A DNA stretch of 64,000 nt, from contig NZ_AP026802.1 of NCBI RefSeq assembly GCF_033095985.1, forward strand, positions 1,488,001 through 1,552,000, read 5' to 3'. Below, in pieces: positions 1-8,376 of the stretch (position 1 is the first letter of the stretch; the number at the start of each line of letters is the position of its first letter). This DNA comes from Xylocopilactobacillus apicola. Its GTDB lineage: Bacteria > Bacillota > Bacilli > Lactobacillales > Lactobacillaceae. The position numbers were made by a program, and so were the translations under genes. Under the pieces are notes generated by a model that was given only the letters and a program-made list of their open reading frames with translations, was not told the origin of the DNA and did not search any database.

Positions 1-17
1 TTCCACTTGCCTGCCTT

Positions 18-443
18 TTAGTCTTCAACCGTAATTCCCATTGAACGGGCAGTACCTTCGACCATGCGCATAGCTGCTTCAATATCAGCTGCGTTTAAGT
101 CTTGCATTTTGGTTTCGGCAATTTGTTTAACTTGGTCACGTTTAACTGTTGCCACTTTGTTGGTATTTGGTTCACCAGAGCCCTTTTCAATCTTAGCTGC
201 CTTCTTTAAAAGAATAGCAGCAGGTGGTGTCTTAGTGATGAAATCAAAAGAACGATCTTCATAAACTGTAATCACAACTGGAATGATCATTCCAGCCTGA
301 TCAGCCGTCCGAGCGTTAAAATCTTTTGTAAATCCAACAATATTAACTCCGGCTTGACCCAAAGCAGGTCCAACTGGAGGAGCAGGTGTAGCTTTACCTG
401 CTGGTATTTGCAATTTAACTACGTTTGCAACTTTTTTTGCCAC
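18..443 (-). CDS. rplK: 50S ribosomal protein L11
   Basis: Ribosomal protein L11 builds the GTPase-associated centre of the large subunit with 23S rRNA and contacts elongation factors. The 141-residue product has the usual family length. The N-terminal domain shows the proline-rich [17 protein letters not shown] segment that forms the macrolide-like hinge, and the C-terminal rRNA-binding domain ends in the typical TARSMGI(T)VE tail. The reading frame is open further upstream, but translation should begin at the GTG at 441-443, which has a strong TAAGGAGG eight bases before it. In most Firmicutes rplA (L1) follows directly; it would lie just outside the window. Unusually for the family, yigZ rather than secE/nusG is the upstream neighbour. 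Confidence 0.97.
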   Translation of the reverse strand: MAKKVANVVKLQIPAGKATPAPPVGPALGQAGVNIVGFTKDFNARTADQAGMIIPVVITVYEDRSFDFITKTPPAAILLKKAAKIEKGSGEPNTNKVATVKRDQVKQIAETKMQDLNAADIEAAMRMVEGTARSMGITVED

Positions 444-517
444 GGTAATTACCTCCTTATCCGTGTGTGGTTTAATGATCAGAAGATTTGATCTCCCACT
501 GTATGAAAACATACAGT
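444..517 (-). promoter_or_regulatory. rplK 5' leader, possible L1 autoregulatory site
   Basis: The roughly 70-base leader begins with a perfect 8-bp hairpin, ACTGTATG/CATACAGT with a four-base loop (498-517). On the RNA it is followed immediately by GGGAG. A GUGGGAG element next to a stem resembles the L1 target known from rplK-rplA messages, where free L1 represses its own operon. The hairpin and the GTGGGAG are seen directly; the L1 role is inference. Confidence 0.4.
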
Positions 518-521
518 TTAA

Positions 522-549
522 ATGATAACACACCTCTTAGATACTTCAA
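522..549 (-). promoter_or_regulatory. Predicted rplK promoter
   Basis: On the minus strand a -35 TTGAAG (544-549) is separated by 16 bases from a -10 TATCAT (522-527). A TG one base before the -10 makes it an extended -10. The -35 overlaps the stop region of yigZ, so rplK is probably transcribed separately from the yigZ-tadA genes upstream. Predicted start is near 515. Confidence 0.6.
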
Positions 550-1187
550 GTTAATTTAAGCGGCAAAATTTCTTCATTCAAAATTTTCAGCTGATATTTC
601 CCACTGAATCGATTAGTTAGTTGCTCCGAAAATCCTGCAGTTTCAGTTTTTTTCAGTTGAATTTTAACGGTAACTACCTCTGAGTACTCCTCATCTAGGG
701 TAACAATCTCAGCTTGATTCAAAAAATACTTAAGTGCGTCATGATCACTATATTCAACTTTAATTTCAGCGACTACGAAATAATCGTAAACTGCAAGTTC
801 AGCGTTAGAAAGTGCCTCTGTTACACCTTTGCCATAAGCTCTAATTAAGCCGCCTGCTCCCAACTTGATTCCGCCAAAATAGCGCGTAACCGTCGCCAAA
901 ATATTAGTCAGTTCGTTTTTCTGTAAAGCATTTAGAATTGGGGCTCCAGCGGTGCCTTGCGGTTCACCGTTATCAGAGGACTTCATCTTTTCAATTTCTT
1001 CATTAAGAATATAAGCGTACGCAACATGAGTTGCTTCCCGATTTTCAATCTGAACTATCTTTAAAGCGTCCCCTACTTCCGATTCATTACTAACAAAAAA
1101 GAGGTCGCCAATAAAGCGGGACTTCTTAATAGTAAACTCACCACTTGCTCGTTTGGTCGCTAAACTTTTATAAGGAATTTTTTGCAT
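546..1187 (-). CDS. yigZ: YigZ/IMPACT family protein
   Basis: A 213-residue member of the UPF0029/IMPACT family (YigZ in E. coli, YvyE in Bacillus). The N-terminal IMPACT fold is recognisable from SRFIGD near residue 25, the DNGEPQGTAGAPIL segment near 72-85 and the RYFGGIKLGAGGLIRAYGKGV signature near 103-123. A C-terminal DUF1949-like half follows. The molecular role is not settled: the eukaryotic relative modulates Gcn2 signalling and the bacterial form has been linked to translation or peptidase function. The start ATG lies inside the 3' end of tadA (20-base overlap), so translation is probably coupled to it. Confidence 0.9.
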   Translation of the reverse strand: MQKIPYKSLATKRASGEFTIKKSRFIGDLFFVSNESEVGDALKIVQIENREATHVAYAYILNEEIEKMKSSDNGEPQGTAGAPILNALQKNELTNILATVTRYFGGIKLGAGGLIRAYGKGVTEALSNAELAVYDYFVVAEIKVEYSDHDALKYFLNQAEIVTLDEEYSEVVTVKIQLKKTETAGFSEQLTNRFSGKYQLKILNEEILPLKLT

Positions 1188-1644
1188 TCTTCTGTCTCAA
1201 ACGAATCTCCCGAAAGAACTTTTTCATGATCTCTTGACACTCTGTTTCTAAGACGTTGCCCTCATAAGTGACATGATGATTGAATTTCGGATTATCTAAA
1301 ATTCGCTCTAAACTTACTACCGCTCCCGCTTTTGGGTCAAGAGCGCCAAAAACTACCCGCTTAATCCGGCTATTAATTAAAGCCCCCGCACACATCGGAC
1401 ATGGCTCAATTGTGACAAAAAGTTCACAGTCAATCAAACGCCAATATCCAATTTTCTTGCAAGCATTGCTGATTGCAATCATTTCAGCGTGGTGAAGTGC
1501 ATTTTCATTAATCTCTCTTTGGTTATAACCGCGCCCGATCACTTTGCCATTTAAGACAACGACGGCACCGATGGGCACTTCAGCTTGACTGCGAGCAATC
1601 TCTGCTTGCTCCAAAGCTTTTCGCATCCAAAATTCATCCTGCAT
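1168..1644 (-). CDS. tadA: tRNA-specific adenosine-34 deaminase
   Basis: TadA deaminates adenosine to inosine at the wobble position of tRNA-Arg(ACG). The 158-residue protein carries the zinc cytidine/deoxycytidylate deaminase signature: His52-Ala-Glu54 (zinc ligand and proton shuttle), then Pro81-Cys82-x-x-Cys85 (the other two ligands). The start ATG has AAGG seven bases upstream. The gene overlaps the methyltransferase gene upstream by 11 bases and yigZ downstream by 20, which gives a compact translationally coupled trio. The family also contains guanine deaminases, but length and the ENALHHAE context favour TadA. Confidence 0.93.
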   Translation of the reverse strand: MQDEFWMRKALEQAEIARSQAEVPIGAVVVLNGKVIGRGYNQREINENALHHAEMIAISNACKKIGYWRLIDCELFVTIEPCPMCAGALINSRIKRVVFGALDPKAGAVVSLERILDNPKFNHHVTYEGNVLETECQEIMKKFFREIRLRQKNAKNSL

Positions 1645-2242
1645 GCTGTGACCTTAAAATATAGTAACCTTTATTACGTTTTAAAATTTCGCAGTTACCA
1701 AAAACTTCCGCCATTTTCTCCTTAATTGTTGGCTCACCTTGTTTGCGCTGAACGACCAAAATTAACTGACCACTCGGCTGAAGATGCTTAAAACTATCCT
1801 CAATCAGTTGATTAATTACTGATTTACCTGCTCGAATCGGCGGATTGGTTAAAATTAAATCAAAATTGTCAGTAATTTCCGTAAATAAATCTGACTTGAC
1901 CAAGTTAATTCGATCTTGACCGTTGGTAGAAAAATTTTTCTTCGCAAGCCCGATTGCCCGTTCATTGACCTCGCTTGCAGTAACCTCTGCTTGTGGATAA
2001 TTAGTTGCTGCAAAAAGCGCAATCGGTCCATATCCAGTTCCTAAATCTAAAACCGAATTTGGTGCTAGATTTAATTTATCAACTGTATCGATCAAAGTCC
2101 TAGTTCCAAAATCTACGTATTTTTTGGAGAAAACTCCATTATTTGAATAAAATTGATAGTTTATCCCTGCTAACTCACACTTAAACGTTGTCTCATCATC
2201 TTTAGAAGTGGGAGTTTCATCAAAATATTGTTCGTTTTTCAT
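1634..2242 (-). CDS. Class I SAM-dependent methyltransferase, RsmC-like
   Basis: A 202-residue Rossmann-fold methyltransferase. VLDLGTGYGPIALFAA near residues 64-79 is motif I, which binds S-adenosylmethionine, and LILTNPPIRAGK near 127-138 is the NPP(Y/I) motif IV of N-methyltransferases acting on exocyclic amines. This arrangement matches the small Gram-positive relatives of RsmC (16S rRNA guanine-1207 N2-methyltransferase), which lack the N-terminal half of the E. coli enzyme. The rRNA target is inferred from the family only. It precedes tadA with an 11-base overlap and faces the divergently transcribed NADH oxidase gene. Confidence 0.8.
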   Translation of the reverse strand: MKNEQYFDETPTSKDDETTFKCELAGINYQFYSNNGVFSKKYVDFGTRTLIDTVDKLNLAPNSVLDLGTGYGPIALFAATNYPQAEVTASEVNERAIGLAKKNFSTNGQDRINLVKSDLFTEITDNFDLILTNPPIRAGKSVINQLIEDSFKHLQPSGQLILVVQRKQGEPTIKEKMAEVFGNCEILKRNKGYYILRSQHAG

Positions 2243-2348
2243 AACTACATTTTACCAAAAATTTCATCCTAAACTTCTGAAAGCGTTTTGTTTTTTGAAT
2301 TTTGTAGTAAAATTAAGATGTTAATTATACGATGGAGGAAACATATTT

Positions 2349-3692
2349 ATGAAAGTAGCAGTAATTGGATGTACTCACGCGGGAACATTTTCCGCCCAAG
2401 AAATTTTGACGCAACACCCCGACGCACAAGTGACAGTTTATGAAAGAAACGACAATCTATCATTTCTGTCATGCGGCATCGCTCTTTGGGTCGGCAACAA
2501 TGTCTCTGATCCGAAAAAGATGTTCTATTCAAGCCCAGAAGCTCTAACCAAACTCGGAGCTACAATGAAGATGGAGCACGACGTAACTGATGTTGATCTT
2601 GATCAAAAAACTGTTACCGCTACAAATTTAAAAACGGGCGAAACCAAAACCGAAGCTTTTGATAAAATCGTCATTACAACTGGTTCAAAACCCGTAGTTC
2701 CAAACTTGCCAGGAATTCATGGCGACAAAGTTTACCAATGTAAGAATTGGAACGACGCTAACCGAATTAAAGAAGCTTCCGAAAAAATTTCCAGTGCAGT
2801 TGTAATCGGTGCTGGTTACATTGGAGCTGAAATCGCTGAACAGCTGTCTTTAATCAACAAAGAAGTTACTTTGATTGACGGTTTAGATCGGGTTTTGGCT
2901 AATAACTTTGACCAAAAAGTTACTGACCGAATTGAAGATGAATACCGTAATCACGGCGTTAAATTAGCTCTTGGCGAAATGGTGAAAAGTTTTAATGAAG
3001 AAAACGATCAAGTAACCGTCGAAACTGACAAAGGCTCCTACACTGCAGATATTGCTGTCCTTGCGATTGGCTTCTTGCCAAGGACTGACCTATTTACTGA
3101 TAAGCTCGACATGCTGCCAAATGGCGCCATCATTACTAACGAGTACATGGAAACCAGCAAAAAAGACGTCTTTGCCGCTGGTGATGCTAGTTCTGTATTT
3201 TATAATCCAACTGGCAAGGCCGACTACATTCCTTTAGCAACTAATGCCGTTCGCCAGGGAATTCTCGTCGGAAATAACATTGAAAAACCCACCGTTAAAT
3301 ACCTCGGAACACAAGCAACGTCCGCGGTTGAACTTTACGGATATGCTTTAGCTGCTAGTGGGTTAAATGCAATGGGCGCCAAAAAACGAGGAGTCGAAAT
3401 TGAAGAAGTTTCAATTGAGCCAGATTATCGACCTGACTTTATGCCGACGACAACCAAGGTTCTTTGTACCTTGGTATGGGATCCTACTAACCGCCAAGTT
3501 CTAGGAGGGTCATTTATGGCAAAACACGATATTTCTCAAGCAGCCAACGTCATTTCCCTTGCGATTCAAAGTAAAATGACAATTGATGATTTGGCAATGG
3601 TTGACTTTTTCTTCCAGCCAAACTTTGATCAGCCAATCAACTATATTGGAGCAGTTGCAAGCGCGGCTTGTGCAAAATCGAGTAGCAAATAG
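2349..3692 (+). CDS. nox: NADH oxidase (water-forming), CoA-disulfide reductase family
   Basis: A 447-residue flavoprotein that most likely reduces O2 to water with NADH, regenerating NAD+ and protecting an anaerobic-type metabolism from oxygen. His10 and the redox-active Cys42 in SFLSCG occur at the same numbering as in characterised lactic NADH oxidases/peroxidases. A second Rossmann motif, VVIGAGYIGAEIAEQL near 149-164, binds NADH, and VFAAGDA near 275 contacts FAD. A GGAGG sits 10 bases before the ATG. It is divergent from the RsmC-like gene. NADH peroxidase and CoA-disulfide reductase are close relatives and cannot be excluded by eye. Confidence 0.88.
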   Translation: MKVAVIGCTHAGTFSAQEILTQHPDAQVTVYERNDNLSFLSCGIALWVGNNVSDPKKMFYSSPEALTKLGATMKMEHDVTDVDLDQKTVTATNLKTGETKTEAFDKIVITTGSKPVVPNLPGIHGDKVYQCKNWNDANRIKEASEKISSAVVIGAGYIGAEIAEQLSLINKEVTLIDGLDRVLANNFDQKVTDRIEDEYRNHGVKLALGEMVKSFNEENDQVTVETDKGSYTADIAVLAIGFLPRTDLFTDKLDMLPNGAIITNEYMETSKKDVFAAGDASSVFYNPTGKADYIPLATNAVRQGILVGNNIEKPTVKYLGTQATSAVELYGYALAASGLNAMGAKKRGVEIEEVSIEPDYRPDFMPTTTKVLCTLVWDPTNRQVLGGSFMAKHDISQAANVISLAIQSKMTIDDLAMVDFFFQPNFDQPINYIGAVASAACAKSSSK

Positions 3693-4260
3693 CTAGGCTA
3701 TCAACTACATGAACGAGTATGGCTAAGAAAAGCAAAAAATTGAATTCTAAGAATTATTATCGTTGAATAACGATCCATCTAACACAAAGATAGAGAAACT
3801 TGCGATTGGCAATTTTAATTTTTTGCGTCTGAATCCGCTAATTATTTTTACAAAAATGACGTTGCAAATACCCTTAGCAGGATGACAATCCTAGAGAATA
3901 TCTTCCTTTTTTTGCAATTCAAGTTATCGAAATTTTCTGATGAACAAGATCAATTAATCAGTATTTTTAAAGGCTCATAAGCGACCCTCGACGGAGGATT
4001 AGAAAAAGCGTAACGATTGCTTTTCAGATAATTGGTGAAGACGATTTTAGAGTATTAGAAAATGTCAACAATTGGATCAGCCTATATTAGTTCTCAAGAA
4101 AGAACATCTGAAGAATTCAAAGCCCTAAAAAAAGGTTTCTGTTTCTTAATAAATACTCCCAAAAAGAAGATCAAGTTGTTATAAGTATAAAAATCAAATT
4201 TGGTCAAAGCCAGATAAAAGACCTGTGAACTTTCACCGCCTAGATATCGCACCATAAAAA
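3693..4260 (+). pseudogene. Decayed coding stretch downstream of nox
   Basis: This 570-base gap has no intact gene. It holds several short open stretches in different plus-strand frames that read like protein rather than noise, for example KIEKLAIGNFNFLRLNPLII (about 3789-3848) and TIAFQIIGEDDFRVLEN (about 4010-4060). Each is soon closed by stops. This is what a gene with several frameshifts and stops would look like. I do not recognise the family. It could instead be non-coding; codon-level decay is an inference. Confidence 0.3.
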
Positions 4261-4296
4261 AATAAAAACTGCAATCAAGAATTGTGGTTTTTATTT
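4261..4296. terminator. Bidirectional-type hairpin terminator
   Basis: An A-rich arm ATAAAAAC is matched by GTTTTTAT, with a short inner stem CAAT/ATTG around a small loop. The arms give T-rich 3' ends on both strands. It closes the nox region before the next plus-strand gene. Confidence 0.5.
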
Positions 4297-4415
4297 TGGT
4301 TTCGTTCGATGTTCTCGCAGAAAATTCAGGTTTTTATTATTTTTTTTCGAAATTAGAGCGACATTGCAACTTTTAAAAGTTATTATATGATTAACGTAAA
4401 CTAGAGGTGAAAAAC

Positions 4416-5327
4416 ATGGATAATTTTGAAAACAATAATAACTTTCCAAATAATGTTCCAAAAAGACAAAATGATATCCCAATGAACCAACAAGATGATT
4501 CTCAAAACGAGATTCAAGTTCCAATGGAAGAAAAGAAAAAAAAGCCATTTTACAAAAAATGGTGGATTTGGCTTATTATCGTACTCGTAATTGCAGCAAT
4601 TGTAACGGTTACGTTTTTGATGCTCTATAACAAAAAAGATAGCTCAGAAATGTCCACACAAAAAAACAATTCGTCCGTTTCTTCTTCCGTTAAAATGAAA
4701 AACAAGAGCAAGAAAGATCGTGAAAACAAAAAAAACTCATCATCTGGAGCCAACACCCAACCAAATTCCAGCGCGGCATCCGGCAATAAATCTACTAGTA
4801 ACGCAGCTGTTGGCAAGACTGGCAGTGCCTTAGAAGTGTTTAACAGTATTTTGATTGGTGACACTGCTACTAACGGTAATGGTGGAGTCTCAGAGGCCGA
4901 ATTGCAAGCAAAACTGGGTAATCCTCAGAAGACTGAAGAACTGACTTACGAAGGAAAAAGTGCTAAGAAAGAGACTTGGGGCTCAGTTGTCGGACTCACT
5001 CAGGGAAGCGGTACGATGGTAATCTTGGTCCAAGACGGCGATGCTTATCGAGCAGTTTCTAAAACGAGTGTTGGAATTTCTGGCGATCCAAAGAAGGCTG
5101 AATTTACTTTAGATCAATACAATCAACTACAAATTGCTAATTTAAGCTCTGAACAAGCGGTTCAAACCTTAGGGCAACCTAACGCAATGACAACTTCACT
5201 GATAAACGGCACTAATTTTACTTCTTATACTTGGAATACCAGCGTAAAAGGCGAAAAAGATGCATTTTTCACAATCGCATTTACTAATAACATCGCAACT
5301 ACTAAGGACCAACAAGGTCTAAAATAG
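4416..5327 (+). CDS. Membrane-anchored DUF3862-like extracellular protein
   Basis: A protein of about 303 residues. An Asn/Gln/Pro-rich cytoplasmic N-terminus (to about 38) is followed by KKKKPFYKKWW and one transmembrane helix (about 45-66), then a Ser/Lys/Asn-rich linker (about 70-130). The extracellular part has two similar halves, each with a short LGxPQKTE/LGQPNAMT motif and a WxS(x)V(x)G-type strand. This resembles the DUF3862/BLIP-like fold (SmpA/OmlA topology) common in lactobacilli. The function is unknown. The first in-frame start candidate, a GTG at 4407, lies inside the SD AGAGGTG; the ATG at 4416 has correct spacing and was chosen. Confidence 0.65.
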   Translation: MDNFENNNNFPNNVPKRQNDIPMNQQDDSQNEIQVPMEEKKKKPFYKKWWIWLIIVLVIAAIVTVTFLMLYNKKDSSEMSTQKNNSSVSSSVKMKNKSKKDRENKKNSSSGANTQPNSSAASGNKSTSNAAVGKTGSALEVFNSILIGDTATNGNGGVSEAELQAKLGNPQKTEELTYEGKSAKKETWGSVVGLTQGSGTMVILVQDGDAYRAVSKTSVGISGDPKKAEFTLDQYNQLQIANLSSEQAVQTLGQPNAMTTSLINGTNFTSYTWNTSVKGEKDAFFTIAFTNNIATTKDQQGLK

Positions 5328-5401
5328 CTCCTAAACAATCAGCTAAATAATTTCACTTTCTTAGATTTACAATATTATCAAAAATCAAATTAGGAGCACA
5401 A

Positions 5402-6028
5402 ATGTTATACGAAGCATGTATTGAAAATTTATCAGATTTAAACGAAGTGATCAGCCGCGGTGCAAAAAGAATTGAACTTTGTGACAATCTAGCTGTTGGT
5501 GGGACAACTGTTAGCCACGGAGTGATGAAATACGCTCTCTCCATTGCACACGAACGACAGGTCAGCGTCGCTACAATCATTCGTCCCCGAGGTGGCGATT
5601 TTGTATATAACGATATTGAAATTAATGCAATGGAAGACGACATCTTCCAAGCTCAGCAACTAGGAGCCGATGCCGTAGTCTTCGGGACTTTGACTGCTGA
5701 AGGCAAAATCGATTATCCTACCATGGAACAATTAATCGCCGCTGCGAGTGGAATGGAATGCGTGATGCATATGGCTTTTGATCACATCGCAGGTGATAAA
5801 ATTGCTGCAATCACTGAGCTAAAAGAACTCGGGATTGACCGAATCCTTACCCATGGTGGTCTCACGTCTACTAAGATCGAAGATAATCTAAGCCAAATTC
5901 AAAGCTATATCTTGGCTGCCAACGGAGAAATTCAAATTCTACCAGGTGGCGGAATTACTACTCTCAATCGCGACCTAGTCGCTGAGAAAACTAATGCTAA
6001 TCAACTACATGGGACAAAAATTGTCTAA
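5402..6028 (+). CDS. cutC: Copper homeostasis protein CutC family
   Basis: A 208-residue TIM-barrel protein of the CutC family. Supporting motifs are the N-terminal YEACIENLSDLNEVISRGAKRIELCDNL, VATIIRPRGGDFVYND near 58-73, GADAVVFGTLT near 93-103, HMAFDH near 122-127 and ILTHGG near 155. In other organisms CutC has been linked to copper tolerance, but its chemistry is uncertain and it may be a general (beta/alpha)8 enzyme. TTAGGAG is well placed before the ATG. Its 3' end overlaps the convergent rluD gene by 24 bases, and its terminator lies inside that gene. Confidence 0.9.
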   Translation: MLYEACIENLSDLNEVISRGAKRIELCDNLAVGGTTVSHGVMKYALSIAHERQVSVATIIRPRGGDFVYNDIEINAMEDDIFQAQQLGADAVVFGTLTAEGKIDYPTMEQLIAAASGMECVMHMAFDHIAGDKIAAITELKELGIDRILTHGGLTSTKIEDNLSQIQSYILAANGEIQILPGGGITTLNRDLVAEKTNANQLHGTKIV

Positions 6029-6898
6029 CAAATCATTTAAATCACGCGGTAATGGGGCCGAAATCGTGATTTTTTTTTGCGTAAAAGGATGAGTGAACTC
6101 TAGTCTTTGACAATGAAGCGCCTGCCGATCAATAAGTAAACGATCCCCGCCGTAAAGTTCATCGCCATAAATCGGATGCTCAATCGCACTCAAGTGCGCT
6201 CGAATTTGGTGTGTTCTCCCAGTAAATAATCGGACGTTTAAAGCCGTTGCCTCTTGGTAATTCTGAGCCACTTTCACCAAAGTAATTGAGCTTTTACCTT
6301 GATCACTAATTACTCGCCGTAAGAAGAACTCCGGTGAACGACCTAGTGGCAACATCAATAAAAGATCTTGTTCAATTTGTCCCTTCACCACGGCAAAATA
6401 TTCCTTGTCAACCCCGTGACCCGATTTATCTTTAAAAAATAGACTATGTGAGAGTGAATTTTTCGCAAACAAAATTACTCCGCTTGTATCACTATCAAGC
6501 CGAGTGATTAAGTGAATCGGAAAATCCTCCCCTGTCGTTTCATAAAGATAGTTTTTTACGCGACTTGCCACGTTATCGAGATCATCTCCTCTTTTAGGAA
6601 TGGACGGCAAAAACGGCGGTTTATTGACCGCCAGGAAATAATTGTCTTCATAAATTACCTCGATCGGTTTAGCAATTCGCACAATATTACTTGAACTTGC
6701 CAAATCAGGAATTGTAATCGTGAGCTGGTCATTAATCTGGAGGCGATAATCACTTCTTTGCGATAAACCATTAACCACAATCTCACCGCCTTGATACTTA
6801 ATTCTCTTTAAAATGCGACGTGAAATCCCCTGACTTCGTAAATATTTCGAAATTTTTTCGCCCTGCGATTTTTCTTCAATTAGATAATTTAATTTCAT
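6005..6898 (-). CDS. RluA/RluD family 23S rRNA pseudouridine synthase
   Basis: A 297-residue pseudouridine synthase. An N-terminal S4-like RNA-binding segment (about 10-70, including KYLRSQGISRRILKRIKYQGGEIVVNG) precedes the catalytic domain. The catalytic aspartate is in HLITRLDSDTSGVILFAKN near 129-147, and the RTHQIRAHL segment near 228-236 is also conserved. It corresponds to the Bacillus YjbO/RluD gene that follows nadK. The exact uridine target cannot be read from sequence. Its start is only a few bases after a hairpin-T-run element and its SD is weak (GGAAA), so expression may depend on readthrough from nadK. Confidence 0.88.
   Translation of the reverse strand: MKLNYLIEEKSQGEKISKYLRSQGISRRILKRIKYQGGEIVVNGLSQRSDYRLQINDQLTITIPDLASSSNIVRIAKPIEVIYEDNYFLAVNKPPFLPSIPKRGDDLDNVASRVKNYLYETTGEDFPIHLITRLDSDTSGVILFAKNSLSHSLFFKDKSGHGVDKEYFAVVKGQIEQDLLLMLPLGRSPEFFLRRVISDQGKSSITLVKVAQNYQEATALNVRLFTGRTHQIRAHLSAIEHPIYGDELYGGDRLLIDRQALHCQRLEFTHPFTQKKITISAPLPRDLNDLLDNFCPM
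6039..6079 (+). terminator. cutC terminator embedded in rluD coding sequence
   Basis: AAATCACG (6039-6046) pairs perfectly with CGTGATTT (6065-6072). A short inner CGG/CCG pairing strengthens the stem, and an uninterrupted T run follows on the plus strand. The whole element also encodes the C-terminal part of the convergent pseudouridine synthase. Confidence 0.7.
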
Positions 6899-6903
6899 TT
6901 TCC

Positions 6904-6930
6904 AAAAAAACTCAACATCTGAGTTGAGTT
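6904..6930 (-). terminator. Intrinsic terminator between nadK and rluD
   Basis: Perfect 8-bp inverted repeat AACTCAAC/GTTGAGTT with a six-base loop, followed on the minus strand by seven T residues. It sits wholly in the 33-base gap between the nadK stop and the rluD start. It would end or attenuate transcription coming from relQ-nadK. Confidence 0.75.
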
Positions 6931-6931
6931 C

Positions 6932-7750
6932 CTAATCATATTTTTTCTTCGGATAAATAAAGGAATTACCGACCCGATCCCAAAAGTGCATATGCCGGTA
7001 TTTCACAAAATGAATCCTCTCTTTAGCAATTTGATACTTTAGACGAGTTACCCCAGTATCATGTAAGATCAAATTATCGACCGAAAGGTCAACGTCGGTG
7101 GGATCTAATAACTCGACTTCTACCCACTCGTCAGGCGAAATAACCATTGGTGAGCCAAGCGTTCGAAAAATACTATTATTCAAAGAAGCTATCTCAGTTA
7201 CCTGCAAAGCTTTAACCGTGGGGTGAATAACTGCTCCACCTAAAGACTTATTATAAGCTGTTGAACCTGTAGGAGTCGAGATAGAAAGCCCATCGCCACG
7301 AAATTTTTCAAAGAAATCACCCTTAATCAAAACGTTACAAGTAAAAGTTGAAACCACTCGCCTTACTGTCGACTCATTTAAAGCATGATCGATCAAAAAA
7401 GGTTCCAGCGAATCCCCTTTGTAAGCCTCAACCCTTAAAATTGGATAACTGACATCTGCACATTGAGATTCACTCAAGGAATCAACCAATTCATCAAGTT
7501 CAAACTCCCGATAATCGGTGTAAAATCCTAAATGTCCGGTATGAACACCAATGAAACGTACTCGTTCAATTCGTGGCAAGTAATGACGAAATGCCGAGAG
7601 CATGGTCCCATCACCACCGACAGAAATTACAATCTCTGGATCTGATTCAGCTTCCACCACCGTAATATTTTTCTCTTTTAAAAGCTGTTTTAATTTTTCA
7701 ACCACCAAAATAGTCGCCGGCTGAGTATTAGAGAAAATTGCTACTTTCAT
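6932..7750 (-). CDS. nadK: NAD kinase
   Basis: Phosphorylates NAD+ to NADP+, the only route to NADP. The 272-residue product has the diagnostic GGDGTM at 45-50, the catalytic GGDG aspartate, NESTVRR near 133-139 and PTGSTAYNKSLGGAV near 163-177. I place the start at the ATG at 7748-7750 rather than the codons upstream, because it gives the usual MKVAIFSN start and an ATGA overlap with the stop of relQ. The relQ-nadK-rluD order matches Bacillus yjbM-nadK-yjbO, which links alarmone synthesis with NADP supply. Confidence 0.95.
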   Translation of the reverse strand: MKVAIFSNTQPATILVVEKLKQLLKEKNITVVEAESDPEIVISVGGDGTMLSAFRHYLPRIERVRFIGVHTGHLGFYTDYREFELDELVDSLSESQCADVSYPILRVEAYKGDSLEPFLIDHALNESTVRRVVSTFTCNVLIKGDFFEKFRGDGLSISTPTGSTAYNKSLGGAVIHPTVKALQVTEIASLNNSIFRTLGSPMVISPDEWVEVELLDPTDVDLSVDNLILHDTGVTRLKYQIAKERIHFVKYRHMHFWDRVGNSFIYPKKKYD

Positions 7751-8358
7751 TTCTGTTCCCACCGATCAGTTTCCCGAATTTCTGAACGAATTTCAGACAT
7801 TTCCTGATCCAATTCAAAAGTTACTTCCGCTGAACGTTCTAATCTTTTGGCAACATCTGGCGGAACTTGACCTTGATATTTGTAATTAAGGCTATGCTCA
7901 ATTGTTGCCCAGAAATTCATTGACATCGTTCGAACCTGAATCTCTGCCAATATCTTTTTTGGACCATCAACTAACTCAACCATATACTCAACTACGATGT
8001 GATACGAACGGTATCCCGAAGCTTTATGATACTTCACATAATCTCTTTCTTCAACAATTGTCATATCAGATCGACGGCGAATTAACTCCACCACTTCATA
8101 AATATCTTCAACAAATTGAACTACAACTCTTAAGCCAGCAATATCCTGCATTTCTATTTCCAAATGCTCTTCATCGATGTGCCGGCGTTGCATTTTCTCC
8201 ATTATTGAACTAACTGGTTTAACCCTTCCAGTCACGAATTCAATTGGCGACTCTTGTTCATATTGCAAGTACTGTTTTCTTAATTCGCGTAACTTAACTT
8301 TCATTTCTTCCACCGATACTGCGTAAGGGGTCAGAAATGCATCCCAATCTTTTTTCAT
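7747..8358 (-). CDS. relQ: Small alarmone synthetase (GTP pyrophosphokinase), RelQ type
   Basis: A 203-residue single-domain (p)ppGpp synthetase without the hydrolase, TGS or ACT domains of RelA/SpoT. Visible signatures are FVTGRVKPVSSIMEKM near 41-56 (ATP-binding site of the RelA_SpoT domain), DIAGLRVVVQFVEDIY near 72-87, KASGYRSYHIVVEY near 111-124 and the EIQVRTMSMNFWATIEHSLNYKYQG strand near 139-163. RelQ enzymes make pppGpp/ppGpp during stress and often form tetramers. The stop overlaps the nadK start by four bases. RelP is the alternative subtype; gene order with nadK favours RelQ. Confidence 0.92.
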   Translation of the reverse strand: MKKDWDAFLTPYAVSVEEMKVKLRELRKQYLQYEQESPIEFVTGRVKPVSSIMEKMQRRHIDEEHLEIEMQDIAGLRVVVQFVEDIYEVVELIRRRSDMTIVEERDYVKYHKASGYRSYHIVVEYMVELVDGPKKILAEIQVRTMSMNFWATIEHSLNYKYQGQVPPDVAKRLERSAEVTFELDQEMSEIRSEIRETDRWEQK

Positions 8359-8376
8359 AATAATTTACACTCAAAT

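Noticed and set aside
4291-4548. Minus-strand open frame of 85 codons over the start of the DUF3862-like gene
   Set aside because: It has no SD, runs through a terminator and lies antisense to a well-supported gene.
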